From DATARR01 sp034666985 (lineage in GTDB: Bacteria; Acidobacteriota; Thermoanaerobaculia; Multivoradales; UBA5704), in NCBI GenBank assembly GCA_034666985.1, contig JAXDKS010000043.1, positions 186,001 to 250,000 on the forward strand: a DNA stretch of 64,000 bases, in the 5' to 3' direction. The notes under the pieces are model-generated. The model made no database searches and was not told the DNA's origin. It saw only the letters and a list, made by a program, of their open reading frames with translations. A program made the position numbers and the translations under genes. Every line of letters starts with the position of its first letter. Within the stretch, counting starts at the first letter, position 1. Shown here piece after piece: positions 33,630 through 42,353 of this stretch.

Positions 33630-33878
33630 TCACTCGAACTCTTCCGCCACCTTCCGGGGCGGGCTCAACTGGCTTCGCCACAGAGTCTGACGCAGGAGCA
33701 GGTAGATCGGGAGGCTCACCAGCCAAAGCAAGAAGACGAGCACCGCCCATACACCGGGAGTGACCTTCGCGCCGTTCCTCTTCAACCGATTGGCGTCTTG
33801 CCCCACCCACCAGGCTCCAAACACCGAGATGAAGAATCCGGCGACTTGGATGAGTTGTACGATCGAATGGTTCATCAT
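33630..33878 (-). CDS. small two-helix membrane protein
   Basis: An 82-aa protein with two predicted transmembrane helices (LIQVAGFFISVFGAWWVG and VWAVLVFLLWLVSLPIYLLL) separated by a short basic loop, and a charged C-terminal tail. I do not know the family. It is alone on the minus strand, between the XRE remnant and the next hypothetical gene, with 167 bases upstream that hold nothing recognisable. Confidence 0.6.
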   Translation of the reverse strand: MMNHSIVQLIQVAGFFISVFGAWWVGQDANRLKRNGAKVTPGVWAVLVFLLWLVSLPIYLLLRQTLWRSQLSPPRKVAEEFE

Positions 33879-34045
33879 GTGCCTTTCTCGCGTCCTGCGA
33901 CCAGCGCCTCTGGCAGATTCTGGTGCGCCTCCAGATAGACGCTTCAGCCCCGCCCTGCACCGCGCAAGAGCTGTAAGGAGGTCAACCCCAACCGATCAAC
34001 GTGCTGACCTCCAGGAATCCCTTGACCACCGAGGCCTTATAAGGG

Positions 34046-34765
34046 TTAGGAGTCAGGTCCACCGGCGAGCGCAATGGATTTTGCCGTAGTCGTAGCTACC
34101 TCTAGAGACAGAGGATGAAACGACTCCTCCTGCCAATACTGTTCCGGGTCGTTGCGATCGCCGCAAATGATCTGGGTGCGGACCAGGACCGCCTCGATGC
34201 TCGCCGGGAGGCAGAAGTCGCAATACAGTGCTTCGCTTTCTCCGGGTTCTAGAAGGAATTCGCGGATGCCGAGTTTGTAGTTGCTGCGGGCCAGCTCCGG
34301 CCATTTCAGCTTCGCAGGACGAGTGAGCACCAGGGAGCCCACAGCGATTTGTGCAGCCTCAGGGGAAAGTATTTGTTGAAGAGGCTCGGTGACGGGGCGG
34401 ACTTGAAAGACAGCCGTGAACCCGCGAGGGGGGACAATGGCGACAGTACCGACATTTTCCACGTCGATGCGAACGCGTACTGTCTTGCAGCCGCAAACGT
34501 CAGTCAAGGTTGTGACCTGATGCTCGATATTCGCCCGTGTCTGGTTTTGCCGCTGGCGTATGAACAGACTGTAGGTCCACCATCCGGCGACGAGCAGAGC
34601 CGCGATTTGGGCAGTGTTGGAGAGCGCTTGGGCCGTTGTTGGCCAATCGCGAGTGCGAAAGAATTTCTGAAGAGTCGACGAGTCAGTGCCGAGGCCGACA
34701 GGAATCCCGATGACGAACCCGACAACTCCTGTTAGGACTAGTTGTGTGAGTCTACTGAGGGTCAT
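34046..34765 (-). CDS. membrane-anchored hypothetical protein upstream-linked to TIR gene
   Basis: A 239-aa protein. Two N-terminal hydrophobic segments (LTQLVLTGVVGFVIGIPVGL and NTAQIAALLVAGWWTYSLFI) would anchor it, with a soluble, beta-rich C-terminal domain of about 160 residues that has a few cysteines (VCGCKTV, LYCDFCLP). I recognise no family. It follows the double-TIR gene by 55 bases on the same strand, so it may be its partner or simply a neighbour. Confidence 0.6.
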   Translation of the reverse strand: MTLSRLTQLVLTGVVGFVIGIPVGLGTDSSTLQKFFRTRDWPTTAQALSNTAQIAALLVAGWWTYSLFIRQRQNQTRANIEHQVTTLTDVCGCKTVRVRIDVENVGTVAIVPPRGFTAVFQVRPVTEPLQQILSPEAAQIAVGSLVLTRPAKLKWPELARSNYKLGIREFLLEPGESEALYCDFCLPASIEAVLVRTQIICGDRNDPEQYWQEESFHPLSLEVATTTAKSIALAGGPDS

Positions 34766-34820
34766 TCTGGTGCCTAACCTCTAAGATCAAATGTATCTCC
34801 TCCTGGCACTTCATTACAGC

Positions 34821-35807
34821 TCATACGGCAAACCCAGCCTCAGCGAGCCGGCCCCGCAATAGAGCCTTCCATCCGCCGGTCACGTCCACCGTGTCGAAGA
34901 CCACACCTTCGAGATCGGAAGGTCGCTCAAAGTTGGGATACACCCGGTTCGGATCCTTGCCCAGCACAAACACACTTTCCCACCCCAGGAAACCGTAGAA
35001 GAACCCAAGCTCCAAAATCACGTTCTGCCTTGCTCGGAACTGCAGTGCTCGCTCACCTACCCCATCCGCTTCGAACTGCCGCCTGGAGGCTCCAAGGTCA
35101 TCGGCAGATAGCAGCACAATTGCGAAACGAGCCTCGCGTCCTAACTGGAGGAACTTTTGGAACAGCGATTGCGATGCTCCGCGAACCCGCGTGAGCACAA
35201 CCGGCCGGATTCCCATTTCCTTGATATAAGCCTCGACTTCATCGAGGAAGCTCGTGTCGTGCCCGTGGACCACGAACACCGAGTCTGGTGGCGATGTCGC
35301 CTCTGGGGGACGAAGCTCCCGGCGGAGGTCGGCAGCGAACTCCTCAGCAGCCTCCCGTGCTCCTGGCTCGGGAGCAGTTGCAGGATGGAAAGCTGCTGGC
35401 GCCAAACCTTGGAATGCCTCCACGATCCGCTGAGCGGCTGTCTCCAACTCGGCCTCGCTTCTCTCGCCGGATAGGTCAAGCCACTGTCTTCGCTTCAGTA
35501 CAGATGGTATGTCCAGGGTATGTTCGAGAATTATTGGTATGACAAGCCGGTCGCCTGACCCGACCCCCGCCATGATTTCCTTCCGTACCCACTCGGACTG
35601 CATGCTTCGTGGAGACACGAAGACGAGCAACCCGGCAGCGTGGTCGAGAGCAACAGCCAGCGCATACTCCCAATCCTCGCCTGGTCTTAAGCTCGCGTCA
35701 TAAAAAACGTTGACCCCGAGAGCTCTCACTCTCTCAATAAAGGGAACAACGCTCCCTCTATCCTTTAAGGAGTACGACGCGAACAAGTACACACCGGCTT
35801 CTGTCAT
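34821..35807 (-). CDS. double-TIR protein: N-terminal TIR plus C-terminal TIR-like nucleotide-binding domain
   Basis: A 328-aa protein. Residues 1-130 form a TIR domain (YLFASYSLKDRGSVVPFIER, NVFYDASLRPGEDWE), with the putative NADase glutamate in SEWVRKEI (E77). After a linker, residues about 176-290 match the predicted nucleotide-binding TIR-like family (PF10137, also used by CBASS Cap12): FVVHGHDTSFLDEVEAYI and RQNVILELGFFYGFLG, where E266 is the expected catalytic residue. Two intact TIR-type domains in one polypeptide suggest an NAD-depleting defence effector or a sensor/effector fusion. No cyclase or Thoeris partner was seen nearby. Confidence 0.82.
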   Translation of the reverse strand: MTEAGVYLFASYSLKDRGSVVPFIERVRALGVNVFYDASLRPGEDWEYALAVALDHAAGLLVFVSPRSMQSEWVRKEIMAGVGSGDRLVIPIILEHTLDIPSVLKRRQWLDLSGERSEAELETAAQRIVEAFQGLAPAAFHPATAPEPGAREAAEEFAADLRRELRPPEATSPPDSVFVVHGHDTSFLDEVEAYIKEMGIRPVVLTRVRGASQSLFQKFLQLGREARFAIVLLSADDLGASRRQFEADGVGERALQFRARQNVILELGFFYGFLGWESVFVLGKDPNRVYPNFERPSDLEGVVFDTVDVTGGWKALLRGRLAEAGFAV

Positions 35808-35978
35808 GGGTTAAGATCCGTCATGCGAACGTCTCTGCGGCAGAACCCCAGGTTCAACGTTTATCCCCCGCCATCCCTTGATCTGGAGTGCTCATCGTCT
35901 GCCCTCATTGCCTCCGACTTCTGGAGACTCTCTCCAAGCACCTTGTCTATTTATATAGATTGAAGCATGCGCCAGTAT

Positions 35979-36071
35979 CTATGTGACGACCGTACGCTCG
36001 GGGAGTGGTTCTCCCTCGACGACGATCTTCCCATCCACTACAGTGCCTGTAGCTAGCTGCATGGTGCTCAT
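35979..36071 (-). pseudogene. truncated antitoxin-like gene fragment
   Basis: The minus strand reads MSTMQLATGTVVDGKIVVEG then EPLPERTVVT before a TAG stop, 30 residues in all. It matches the N-terminal beta-hairpin of small antitoxins that pair with RelE/PIN-like toxins; full-length relatives continue for another 40-50 residues. The stop removes the part that would bind a toxin, and no toxin gene is adjacent. The surrounding gap (35808-36215) is otherwise empty apart from the TIR gene's presumed promoter. Confidence 0.4.
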
Positions 36072-36215
36072 CTTACACCTTGCCCGCATCGCAGCGAACC
36101 CATGACGCCGAACGGCCTCGCTGGATGATCCCGCCCCGGAGAGTCCGGTTTCGGGATCTCCACCTCCTCGCGAGCCATGGGGCGGCTCACGAGGAGGTGG
36201 AGATCCACTGGTGCT

Positions 36216-36650
36216 TCAGGCGGGGCTGCCCATCACGCGCAGGGTCTTGATGAGATCGCCCTCGAAGAGGAAGTGATTGGTGTTGAAGGGCATGACGATG
36301 CGGGTGCCGTCGGGCTTGACGATGGTCATCCGCTGCTCGGTGATCGCGCGGTTGCCCTCGATCACGACCGCGAAGATCTCGGGCTCGATGTGCGGGAAGT
36401 CCTGGAAGAGCTGGGCGTAGAAGCCGCGGATGGCCTCCTTGCCGTAAAAGGGCTCCGGCGCGACCACGAAGGTGGCGAAGGCGTCGTCGGTGAACATCGC
36501 GACGACCTCCTCCAGCCGGTTGCTGTGCGCATACTCGAAGTACTTGGCGACCAGCTTGGCGTAGTGAGCCCGGCTGCCGTGGTCGCCGTGGTCGCCGTGC
36601 TCCTCCGTTTCATGGACGTCTTGAACGGTCTGAACGCTGTGCTGCGACAT
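36216..36650 (-). CDS. SnoaL/NTF2-like protein
   Basis: A 144-aa protein with an NTF2-like cone fold: HYAKLVAKYFEYAHSNRLEE starts the helix, and MFTDDAFATFV and FYGKEAIRGFYAQLFQDFP follow the SnoaL/ketosteroid isomerase pattern. The N-terminal 25 residues are His/Asp/Glu-rich (HETEEHGDHGDHGSRAH), unusual for the family and possibly metal binding. GAGGAGGAATC precedes the start. No substrate can be assigned. Confidence 0.8.
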   Translation of the reverse strand: MSQHSVQTVQDVHETEEHGDHGDHGSRAHYAKLVAKYFEYAHSNRLEEVVAMFTDDAFATFVVAPEPFYGKEAIRGFYAQLFQDFPHIEPEIFAVVIEGNRAITEQRMTIVKPDGTRIVMPFNTNHFLFEGDLIKTLRVMGSPA

Positions 36651-36859
36651 GATTCCTCCTCTGCTGCGGACTGATGGGAACCGGTTGTCTAGGAAGGTGC
36701 TTCATAACTACTGCGACATCTGATGGCAACTTACATCCGCACCCAACCCCCCTGGGCGGTGCGGACCTCAATGGCCGGTAAATAGCGTAGCATCCGCCAG
36801 CTCGCCCTGCCAACTCCCTCGGCCTAATTCTACTTTGTCAGATTGCCCGACCGCCGGCT

Positions 36860-37039
36860 GCCACTGTAGAGACGCCCACGGGGAACCCCGTGGGGCGTCT
36901 CCTCGAAGTGTCGCCCTTCCGTTTCTGGAACGCTTTGGGGTGCGCTTTCGTCGGTGTTCAGACCTTCCAGGCGGCTGTCAGGACCTCGCCTCCGCGGAGA
37001 CGCCCCGCGGGGTTCCCCGCAGGGCGTCTCTACAGTGGC
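36860..37039. repeat. 180-bp element with self-complementary inverted arms
   Basis: The left arm (36860-36903) and right arm (36996-37039) are inverted copies of each other, starting GCCACTGTAGAGACGCC. Each arm is itself a hairpin (GAGACGCC...GGCGTCTC around a GGGGAACCCC centre). The interior of about 90 bases has no gene. GTAGAGACG at the outer end is shared with the 31014-31281 element, suggesting one repeat family with two members here. Confidence 0.7.
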
Positions 37040-37109
37040 TGACATGAGCAGCGAGACCTCAACCAGTCTCCTCTCAGAAACGTTCGCGGAGCGTGAATGA
37101 TTCGCGCCC

Positions 37110-38504
37110 TCACCTCATGAACCCCAGATCCGGCGACGCGAACCGCCCGAGATTGGGCAGCACGAGGGGCAGGTCGCTGTTGGCCACGCCGAACCAGCGG
37201 GCGAGGGTCGCGGAGTATTCGTCCACGGAGGTGGTGGGGATCCAGCGGCCGTCGCCGGCGTCGTTCGGGCCGCCCACGGCGAGCGTGGGGAGTTGGCCGT
37301 AGAGGCGGCCGCCATTCACGGCTCCTCCGAGCACGAAGTGGTGGCTGCCCCAGCCGTGGTCGGAGCCGTCGCCGTTGGAGACCAGGGTGCGGCCGAAGTC
37401 GGAGGCGGTGAAGGTGGTCACCGTGTCGGCGACGTTCAGCTCGGCCATGGCGGCGTTGAAGGCGACGAGGGCGCCGTCGAGCTCGGTGAGCAGGTCGGCG
37501 TGGGTGCCGTCGAGCGCGGTCGTCCCCACCTGTCCGCCGTGCGTGTCGTAGCCCTGGCCGGAGCAGAAGAAAACCTGCCGGCGCAGCCCCAGCGTCTCGC
37601 GCACGGAGACGAGCTGCGCGATCATCTTGAGCTGCTGTCCGAGGTCGGTGTCCGGGAACGTGGTGGTGATCGGCGGCCCTCCGGCCAGCGCGCCGGAGAG
37701 CAGCTCCTGATTGTCGAGCGCGCGCTTGAAGATGCCGCTGTAGCCGCGCTCGTAAAGGTTTCCATAGGTCCGCGCCAGCAGGCTGCGGATGGCGTTCGAG
37801 GCGGCGTCGGGGCCCTGGTCCGCGGCGACGTAGGAGGTGAGGCCCACCGGCCCCTCGGGCGATACCTGATATTGCGTGACGACGTTGCCGACCTGGAAGG
37901 TGTTGGTGCCGGCGACCGAAATGGACATCGAGATGCGGGCGTTCTCGTTGAGCGAGTGCAGCAGGTCCGCCGCGCGGCCTCCCCAGCCGGTGCGCGCCGG
38001 CTGATCGGGCAGCGAGGTCTGCCAGTGCACGGTCTGATCGCTGTGCGAGAAGAGCTGCGGCGGCACCGCCACGCTGTGATTCAAATATTCCGCGCGGGTG
38101 AGGGGCGCCACCAGCGGCCCCACGTTGCCGACCAGCGCGGCCTTGCCCCCGTTGAACAGTCCCTGCACGCCCTTGAGGCTCGGATGGAGGCCCCACTGCC
38201 GCGCGTCGCCCGGCGGGGTGCTGAGCGGATGCAGGGCCAGCAGCGAGCTCTGCGGCAGCGCCAGGCCGTCGCGCACCGCGGCGTATTGCGCGTAGTCGCC
38301 GGCGAGGGCCGGCACGATGACGTTGTTGCCGTCGTTGCCGCCGTAGAGGAAGACGCAGACGAGGCTTTTATAATCGACGAGCGGCGCCGCGGCGGCGATG
38401 CGCTGCAGATCGAAGATGGTGTTGCCCATTGCGGTCATGCCGACCGCGGCACAGGCGGAACGGCGGAGGAATTGACGGCGCGTCGTACCATGGATCTCAG
38501 TCAT
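37110..38504 (-). CDS. DUF1501 protein with Tat signal
   Basis: A 464-aa exported protein. The N terminus TTRRQFLRRSACAAVG is a twin-arginine signal. The body matches DUF1501, an alkaline-phosphatase-like fold (VCVFLYGGNDGNNVIVP, GYDTHGGQVG, SDFGRTLVSNGDGSDHGWG), with Asp and His residues of the likely metal site. It pairs with the DUF1800 gene 10 bases upstream. This two-gene unit is widespread in Acidobacteriota and Planctomycetota, where it is thought to act on extracellular polymers; the substrate is not known. Confidence 0.9.
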   Translation of the reverse strand: MTEIHGTTRRQFLRRSACAAVGMTAMGNTIFDLQRIAAAAPLVDYKSLVCVFLYGGNDGNNVIVPALAGDYAQYAAVRDGLALPQSSLLALHPLSTPPGDARQWGLHPSLKGVQGLFNGGKAALVGNVGPLVAPLTRAEYLNHSVAVPPQLFSHSDQTVHWQTSLPDQPARTGWGGRAADLLHSLNENARISMSISVAGTNTFQVGNVVTQYQVSPEGPVGLTSYVAADQGPDAASNAIRSLLARTYGNLYERGYSGIFKRALDNQELLSGALAGGPPITTTFPDTDLGQQLKMIAQLVSVRETLGLRRQVFFCSGQGYDTHGGQVGTTALDGTHADLLTELDGALVAFNAAMAELNVADTVTTFTASDFGRTLVSNGDGSDHGWGSHHFVLGGAVNGGRLYGQLPTLAVGGPNDAGDGRWIPTTSVDEYSATLARWFGVANSDLPLVLPNLGRFASPDLGFMR

Positions 38505-38514
38505 CTTCCACCTC

Positions 38515-40893
38515 CTACTTCTGCACCACGGATTCGGGGGTCAGGCTCGCGAGCCACAGGAGCGTGAGCACGCGTTGATCGCCTGCACGAGGGAAATCAG
38601 GATCGGCGAGGGCGTTGCGCAGAGTGGTGCGCGTGGAGTCGGACATCGCGCCGGCGAAGAGCATCTGGTCGACGCGGTCGAGGAGGGCTTCGTCGGTCGG
38701 TGCCTGCGGCGGCTGGAACGCCGCCAGGTTGAACGTGTATGGTCCCGTCCGTCCCGGACTGCCGAGCAGTGAGCGATAGAGGTTGGCGGCACCGACGACC
38801 GTGGTCTCGGTGGCGATCTGGAGCTCCGGCGAGACGAGGCCCGCCTGCGCGATCTCCCCGGGCAGCGCGTAGCTGGGCTCGAAGAAGTTGAACACCGTGG
38901 GCGCGCGCAGCGGGGTCTCGCTGGTGCTCTGGCCCTGCCGGTCGAGCTGCACGAGGAAACGCCACCGCCCATTGCGCGGCTTGGCGTCGAGGGTGCGCAT
39001 CAGCCCCGTGAGACGCACGACCGGCTCGCGCAGGTGCCCTTCGTCCGGCCGCGCCGCGAGCGTCGCCGACCGCGCCTCATAGTCGAGGAGGATGGCGCGC
39101 AGCACCGCTTTCATATCGCCTCGTGTTCCCGTCCCGTTATTGGCGAATGCCTGCCCGCAGCGGTAGACGTAGGCCGGGCTGGGATTGCCGGTCACCAGCC
39201 TTTGGATCATGAAGCGGCAGAAGAAAGGCCCGGCGTTGGGATGATTGAAGATCACGTCGAGCGCCTGCTCGAGATCCGCCTGCGCGCTCTGCCCCGCCCG
39301 CAGGACGTTGCCGTCGAGCAGCCGCTTCTCGTCGGTGGCGTGATAGGCCGCCCAGGACTCCATGGGGATGCGGTAGTTGCGCTGCGGGCGGAGGAAGCGC
39401 TTGGGATCGCGCTGGTTCTGACCGCCGTACGTCCAGCCGGTGAAGGCCCGCGCGAAAGCCTTCACCACCTCCTGGTCATAGGTCGGGATCGGCTGATTGT
39501 CGGCGTCCAGGCGCAGCGTGCCGTCGGGGTGGAGCTCGTAGAGGCCGATGGAGAACAGTTGCAGGATCTCGCGAGCGTAGTTCTCGTTGGGGTTGAGCCC
39601 CTGGTCGGGGATCGATTTGCTGCTCCCCGCCATGTTGAGGTAGACGCCCATCACGGGGCTGAGCGTCACCGCCTCGAGCAGCTCGCGGAAATTGCCGAAG
39701 GCGTGCTGCCCCAGCAGGTCGAGGTACGCCGCCATGCCGTCCGGGCCCTTGCGCACGTCAGCGTCGCGATCCGAGATGACGAAAAGCTCGGAGAGCGCGA
39801 AGACGACCCGCTGGCGAAGCTGGTCGGGTCCCTGGACGGCCTGGCTGGCGAAAGACTCCCGCACCAGCGCGGGCGAAGGATCTTCGCCCGCAGCCAGTTG
39901 GCCCACCAACTGATCGTAGGTCGTGAGATGGGAGGCCGCGGGCATCGCGAGCTGCTCGTCGAGAAAGCGCGCGAAACCCTTCTGCTGGAGGACCTCGACC
40001 TCGCCGGGCCGCGGCCCGTAGGTCGCCTGGAACATGAAGCGGGCGGCGTCGTCCTGGGTGGGAATTCCCCCTGGCAGGGATGGCGGCGGGGGCGGCGGCG
40101 TGAAGGTCTGGCTGCCGTTCGTCTGGCGGAAGAAGCCTTTGATCTCCCCCGCCGGATAGGCCGCCGTGTGGAGGTTGAGATAGAGCTCGCCACCGCGCAT
40201 CCCCGCGAGGATCTTCGCCGTATCGAAGGTGCCGACCGGCTGGATGCGCCAGACCCGCGAGCCGTCGGCCTGCGGTGGTGTGGTGTCGAGGTCGAAGAGG
40301 ATGGTGCCGTCGCCGGCGTGGATGTGCTCGCTGGTGATGGGGCCGGTGAGGCTGGAGAAGGAGAAGCGCAGCACCGCGGCCTTCTGGTCCTGCGTCAGGG
40401 TCAGGGTCGCGGAGCCGGAGCCGGAGCTCGTGGCGGCGCCCTGCGGGGTGAGCGAGGCGAGGAAGAGAGTGCCTCCCGTCTCGGAGGGCGGAGGCGGCGG
40501 CCCGCTGACGGTGAAGATCCCGGAGGTGACGTTGCTCGCCTTGAGACCCTTCTTGTAGGCGAAGGCCTTGAGCGTCGTCTTGCCGAGGGCGGTGAGCTGG
40601 ATCGGGCCGTGGTAGACGGGGCTCTTCTGGCGCGACGGGCTGGAGCCGTTGGTCGTGTAGTAGATCGTCGCGCCGGCCGTGGCGGTGGAGAGGGTGATCG
40701 CGAGCGGCGCCGGATAGGCCCCGGGTGGCGGGGAGAAGACCGGGGCCGCGACCGCCGGCGCCTTGGCCGCCTCCACCGTGACTTCCAGGGGGCCGTTCCG
40801 CGGCTGGGCGTCCTGCGCCAGCACCGGCATCGCCAACCAGAGCAGACTCAAAAGCATTGCTCCGCCTCGCGGTATCCTCGTCATACGCCTCAT
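38515..40893 (-). CDS. DUF1800 protein with chitobiase-C and CHRD domains
   Basis: A 792-aa secreted protein from ATG 40893, which has GGAGG six bases upstream; a longer frame is open but adds no recognisable sequence. Order: signal peptide (MLLSLLWLAMPVLAQ), CHB_HEX_C-like domain (FSPPPGAYPAPLAITLST, then TIYYTTNGSSP), CHRD domain (FLASLTPQGAATSSGSGSAT ... HIHAG), and DUF1800 from about residue 280 (PTQDDAARFMFQATYGP, NPNENYAREILQLFSIG). It is probably translated and exported with the DUF1501 protein downstream. Function is unknown, though the accessory domains suggest polymer binding. Confidence 0.9.
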   Translation of the reverse strand: MRRMTRIPRGGAMLLSLLWLAMPVLAQDAQPRNGPLEVTVEAAKAPAVAAPVFSPPPGAYPAPLAITLSTATAGATIYYTTNGSSPSRQKSPVYHGPIQLTALGKTTLKAFAYKKGLKASNVTSGIFTVSGPPPPPSETGGTLFLASLTPQGAATSSGSGSATLTLTQDQKAAVLRFSFSSLTGPITSEHIHAGDGTILFDLDTTPPQADGSRVWRIQPVGTFDTAKILAGMRGGELYLNLHTAAYPAGEIKGFFRQTNGSQTFTPPPPPPSLPGGIPTQDDAARFMFQATYGPRPGEVEVLQQKGFARFLDEQLAMPAASHLTTYDQLVGQLAAGEDPSPALVRESFASQAVQGPDQLRQRVVFALSELFVISDRDADVRKGPDGMAAYLDLLGQHAFGNFRELLEAVTLSPVMGVYLNMAGSSKSIPDQGLNPNENYAREILQLFSIGLYELHPDGTLRLDADNQPIPTYDQEVVKAFARAFTGWTYGGQNQRDPKRFLRPQRNYRIPMESWAAYHATDEKRLLDGNVLRAGQSAQADLEQALDVIFNHPNAGPFFCRFMIQRLVTGNPSPAYVYRCGQAFANNGTGTRGDMKAVLRAILLDYEARSATLAARPDEGHLREPVVRLTGLMRTLDAKPRNGRWRFLVQLDRQGQSTSETPLRAPTVFNFFEPSYALPGEIAQAGLVSPELQIATETTVVGAANLYRSLLGSPGRTGPYTFNLAAFQPPQAPTDEALLDRVDQMLFAGAMSDSTRTTLRNALADPDFPRAGDQRVLTLLWLASLTPESVVQK

Positions 40894-41101
40894 CGTGCGC
40901 CTCCGATCTTGCTGCACCGATCCGGGTGCTGCTGGGGAGTGTAACCCCCGGACCGGCGGTTTCCTGCGGGGGAAGATCAAGATGTTTGGATTCGTGCATG
41001 GGCGCAACAGCTCGCAGTGTGACGCGGGGTCTATACAGGATGCCAGGGACCCGGGCACCAAAGCATGGTATTCTCATCATCGCTACCGAAGGGAGTAACC
41101 C

Positions 41102-41359
41102 ATGGCTCTGCGCAAGACCGCGATCGCCCTCTCTGATGACCTCCTTTCAGCCGTTGATCGCGCGGCAGAATCGCGCGGCGAGTCGAGGAACCGGTTCGTG
41201 ACTCGCGTGCTCCAGGAAGCGGTCCATGCCCGCCGCGATGCCGAGGTCACGAAGCGCCTGAACGAGCTCTTCGCCGACGTCGAGCTCGCCCAGGAACAGA
41301 CTCGCGAGGCGGGCGACCTGGATGCGGTCGGAACCGACTGGAACGCCGAGCGTTGGTGA
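41102..41359 (+). CDS. ribbon-helix-helix antitoxin
   Basis: An 85-aa protein. The N-terminal RKTAIALSDDLLSAVDRAAE followed by SRNRFVTRVLQEAV is a ribbon-helix-helix DNA-binding domain, and the acidic C-terminal tail would wrap a toxin. Its TGA overlaps the GTG start of the MazF-like gene. The antitoxin should repress the operon; GAAGGGAG upstream of ATG 41102 is the ribosome-binding site. Confidence 0.88.
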   Translation: MALRKTAIALSDDLLSAVDRAAESRGESRNRFVTRVLQEAVHARRDAEVTKRLNELFADVELAQEQTREAGDLDAVGTDWNAERW

Positions 41360-41721
41360 TCCGCCAAGGCGAAGTCTACTGGCTGCACTTCGGCGCCCCT
41401 GAAGGCTCGGAGCCAGCAGGACGCCGGCCTGCCTTGGTGGTTCAGCACGATCGCTTCAACCGGAGTGCGATCTCCACCACAGTGGTCGCAGCGGTGACGT
41501 CCAACCTGCGGCTGGCGGCCATGCCGGGGAATGTCCGTCTCCGCCGCGGTGAGGCCGGACTCATGCTTCCCAGCGTAGTCAACGTCTCTCAGCTTCGCAC
41601 CATCGATCGGAGTCGACTCGGCGAACGGATCGGGATTCTCGGGCCTGCGCGATTGCTCGAAGTGCTCCAGGGGCTCGCACTGCTGTTCGGAACCGACGAT
41701 GTGGTCGAATCGGGGATCTGA
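41356..41721 (+). CDS. MazF/PemK-type endoribonuclease toxin
   Basis: A 121-aa protein from GTG 41356 (VIRQGEVYWLHFG). The MazF fold is indicated by RQGEVYWLHFGAPEGSEPAG, RPALVVQHDRFN and the later PSVVNVSQLRTIDRSRLG, with the conserved Arg and Ser/Thr of the RNA-cleaving site. MazF toxins cut mRNA at short motifs when the antitoxin is degraded. The frame is open three bases upstream (TTG), but the GTGA overlap with the antitoxin stop supports GTG. Confidence 0.9.
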   Translation: MIRQGEVYWLHFGAPEGSEPAGRRPALVVQHDRFNRSAISTTVVAAVTSNLRLAAMPGNVRLRRGEAGLMLPSVVNVSQLRTIDRSRLGERIGILGPARLLEVLQGLALLFGTDDVVESGI

Positions 41722-42353
41722 GCGTTCTGTTCCGCCGGCGCTGGAGCGCTCCAGCCCGCTTCGAAGACGCAACAACCCGCAGGTCTGACACCAACGAAAG
41801 AGTGGGAGCCGCTTATCCTGAGATGTGAGCCGCATCCATCTCGCTCGGAGCCGCGAATGTCAGCCCGCGAGCCGCCAACTCTGGGAAGCAGGCAGCAGAT
41901 CGCCAAATGCGAGTCGCTCGCCTCGTGATTTCAGCCGCGAACAATCCAGAGGTGGACGCGAGCTTCGTGGTTCGAGTCGATAAAAGCATATCAGGAGCCG
42001 CAACACGCGAGACGACAGCCGCGTCAATGGAGATTCTTGATGCTTAAATTCTTATCGCTGCCGCAAAATTGAAGACGCGCGCCGCGAATGTCGGAATCCA
42101 GGCAGCGTAGGTCCTCATCCACGCCGCTCACGAGCGTTGATTTGCGGCAGAATGATCCTGGCCAGCCCCTAAGATCCCTCGCTCACCGACCGGGAGATTG
42201 GATTTCGCGTCAACAAACGTCTAATATGCAGCACGGCCACGAGAGGTCGCGACAGCGAGAGGGCAGCGGGAAGCTCCCGCTTCGAGCTTCGCGGCAGCGA
42301 CCAGGGAGTAGCAGGCTCCTCTTCACGAAGTCGCGGCGGCCAAGGAGGTTGGG
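41722..42353. other. 632-bp non-coding stretch with short dispersed repeats
   Basis: No convincing gene is present on either strand. The block GCCGCGAATGTC occurs at 41850-41861 and again at 42081-42092, and shorter GCCGC(G)AA variants lie between them. The base composition is more AT-rich than the flanks around 41990-42070. It may be a decayed gene or repeat remnant; no hairpins of note were seen. Confidence 0.4.

Noticed and set aside
39034..40944. Long open frame antisense to the DUF1800 gene
   Set aside because: The minus strand carries a signal peptide, CHRD and DUF1800 motifs; the other strand shows only Arg/Gly-rich shadow sequence.
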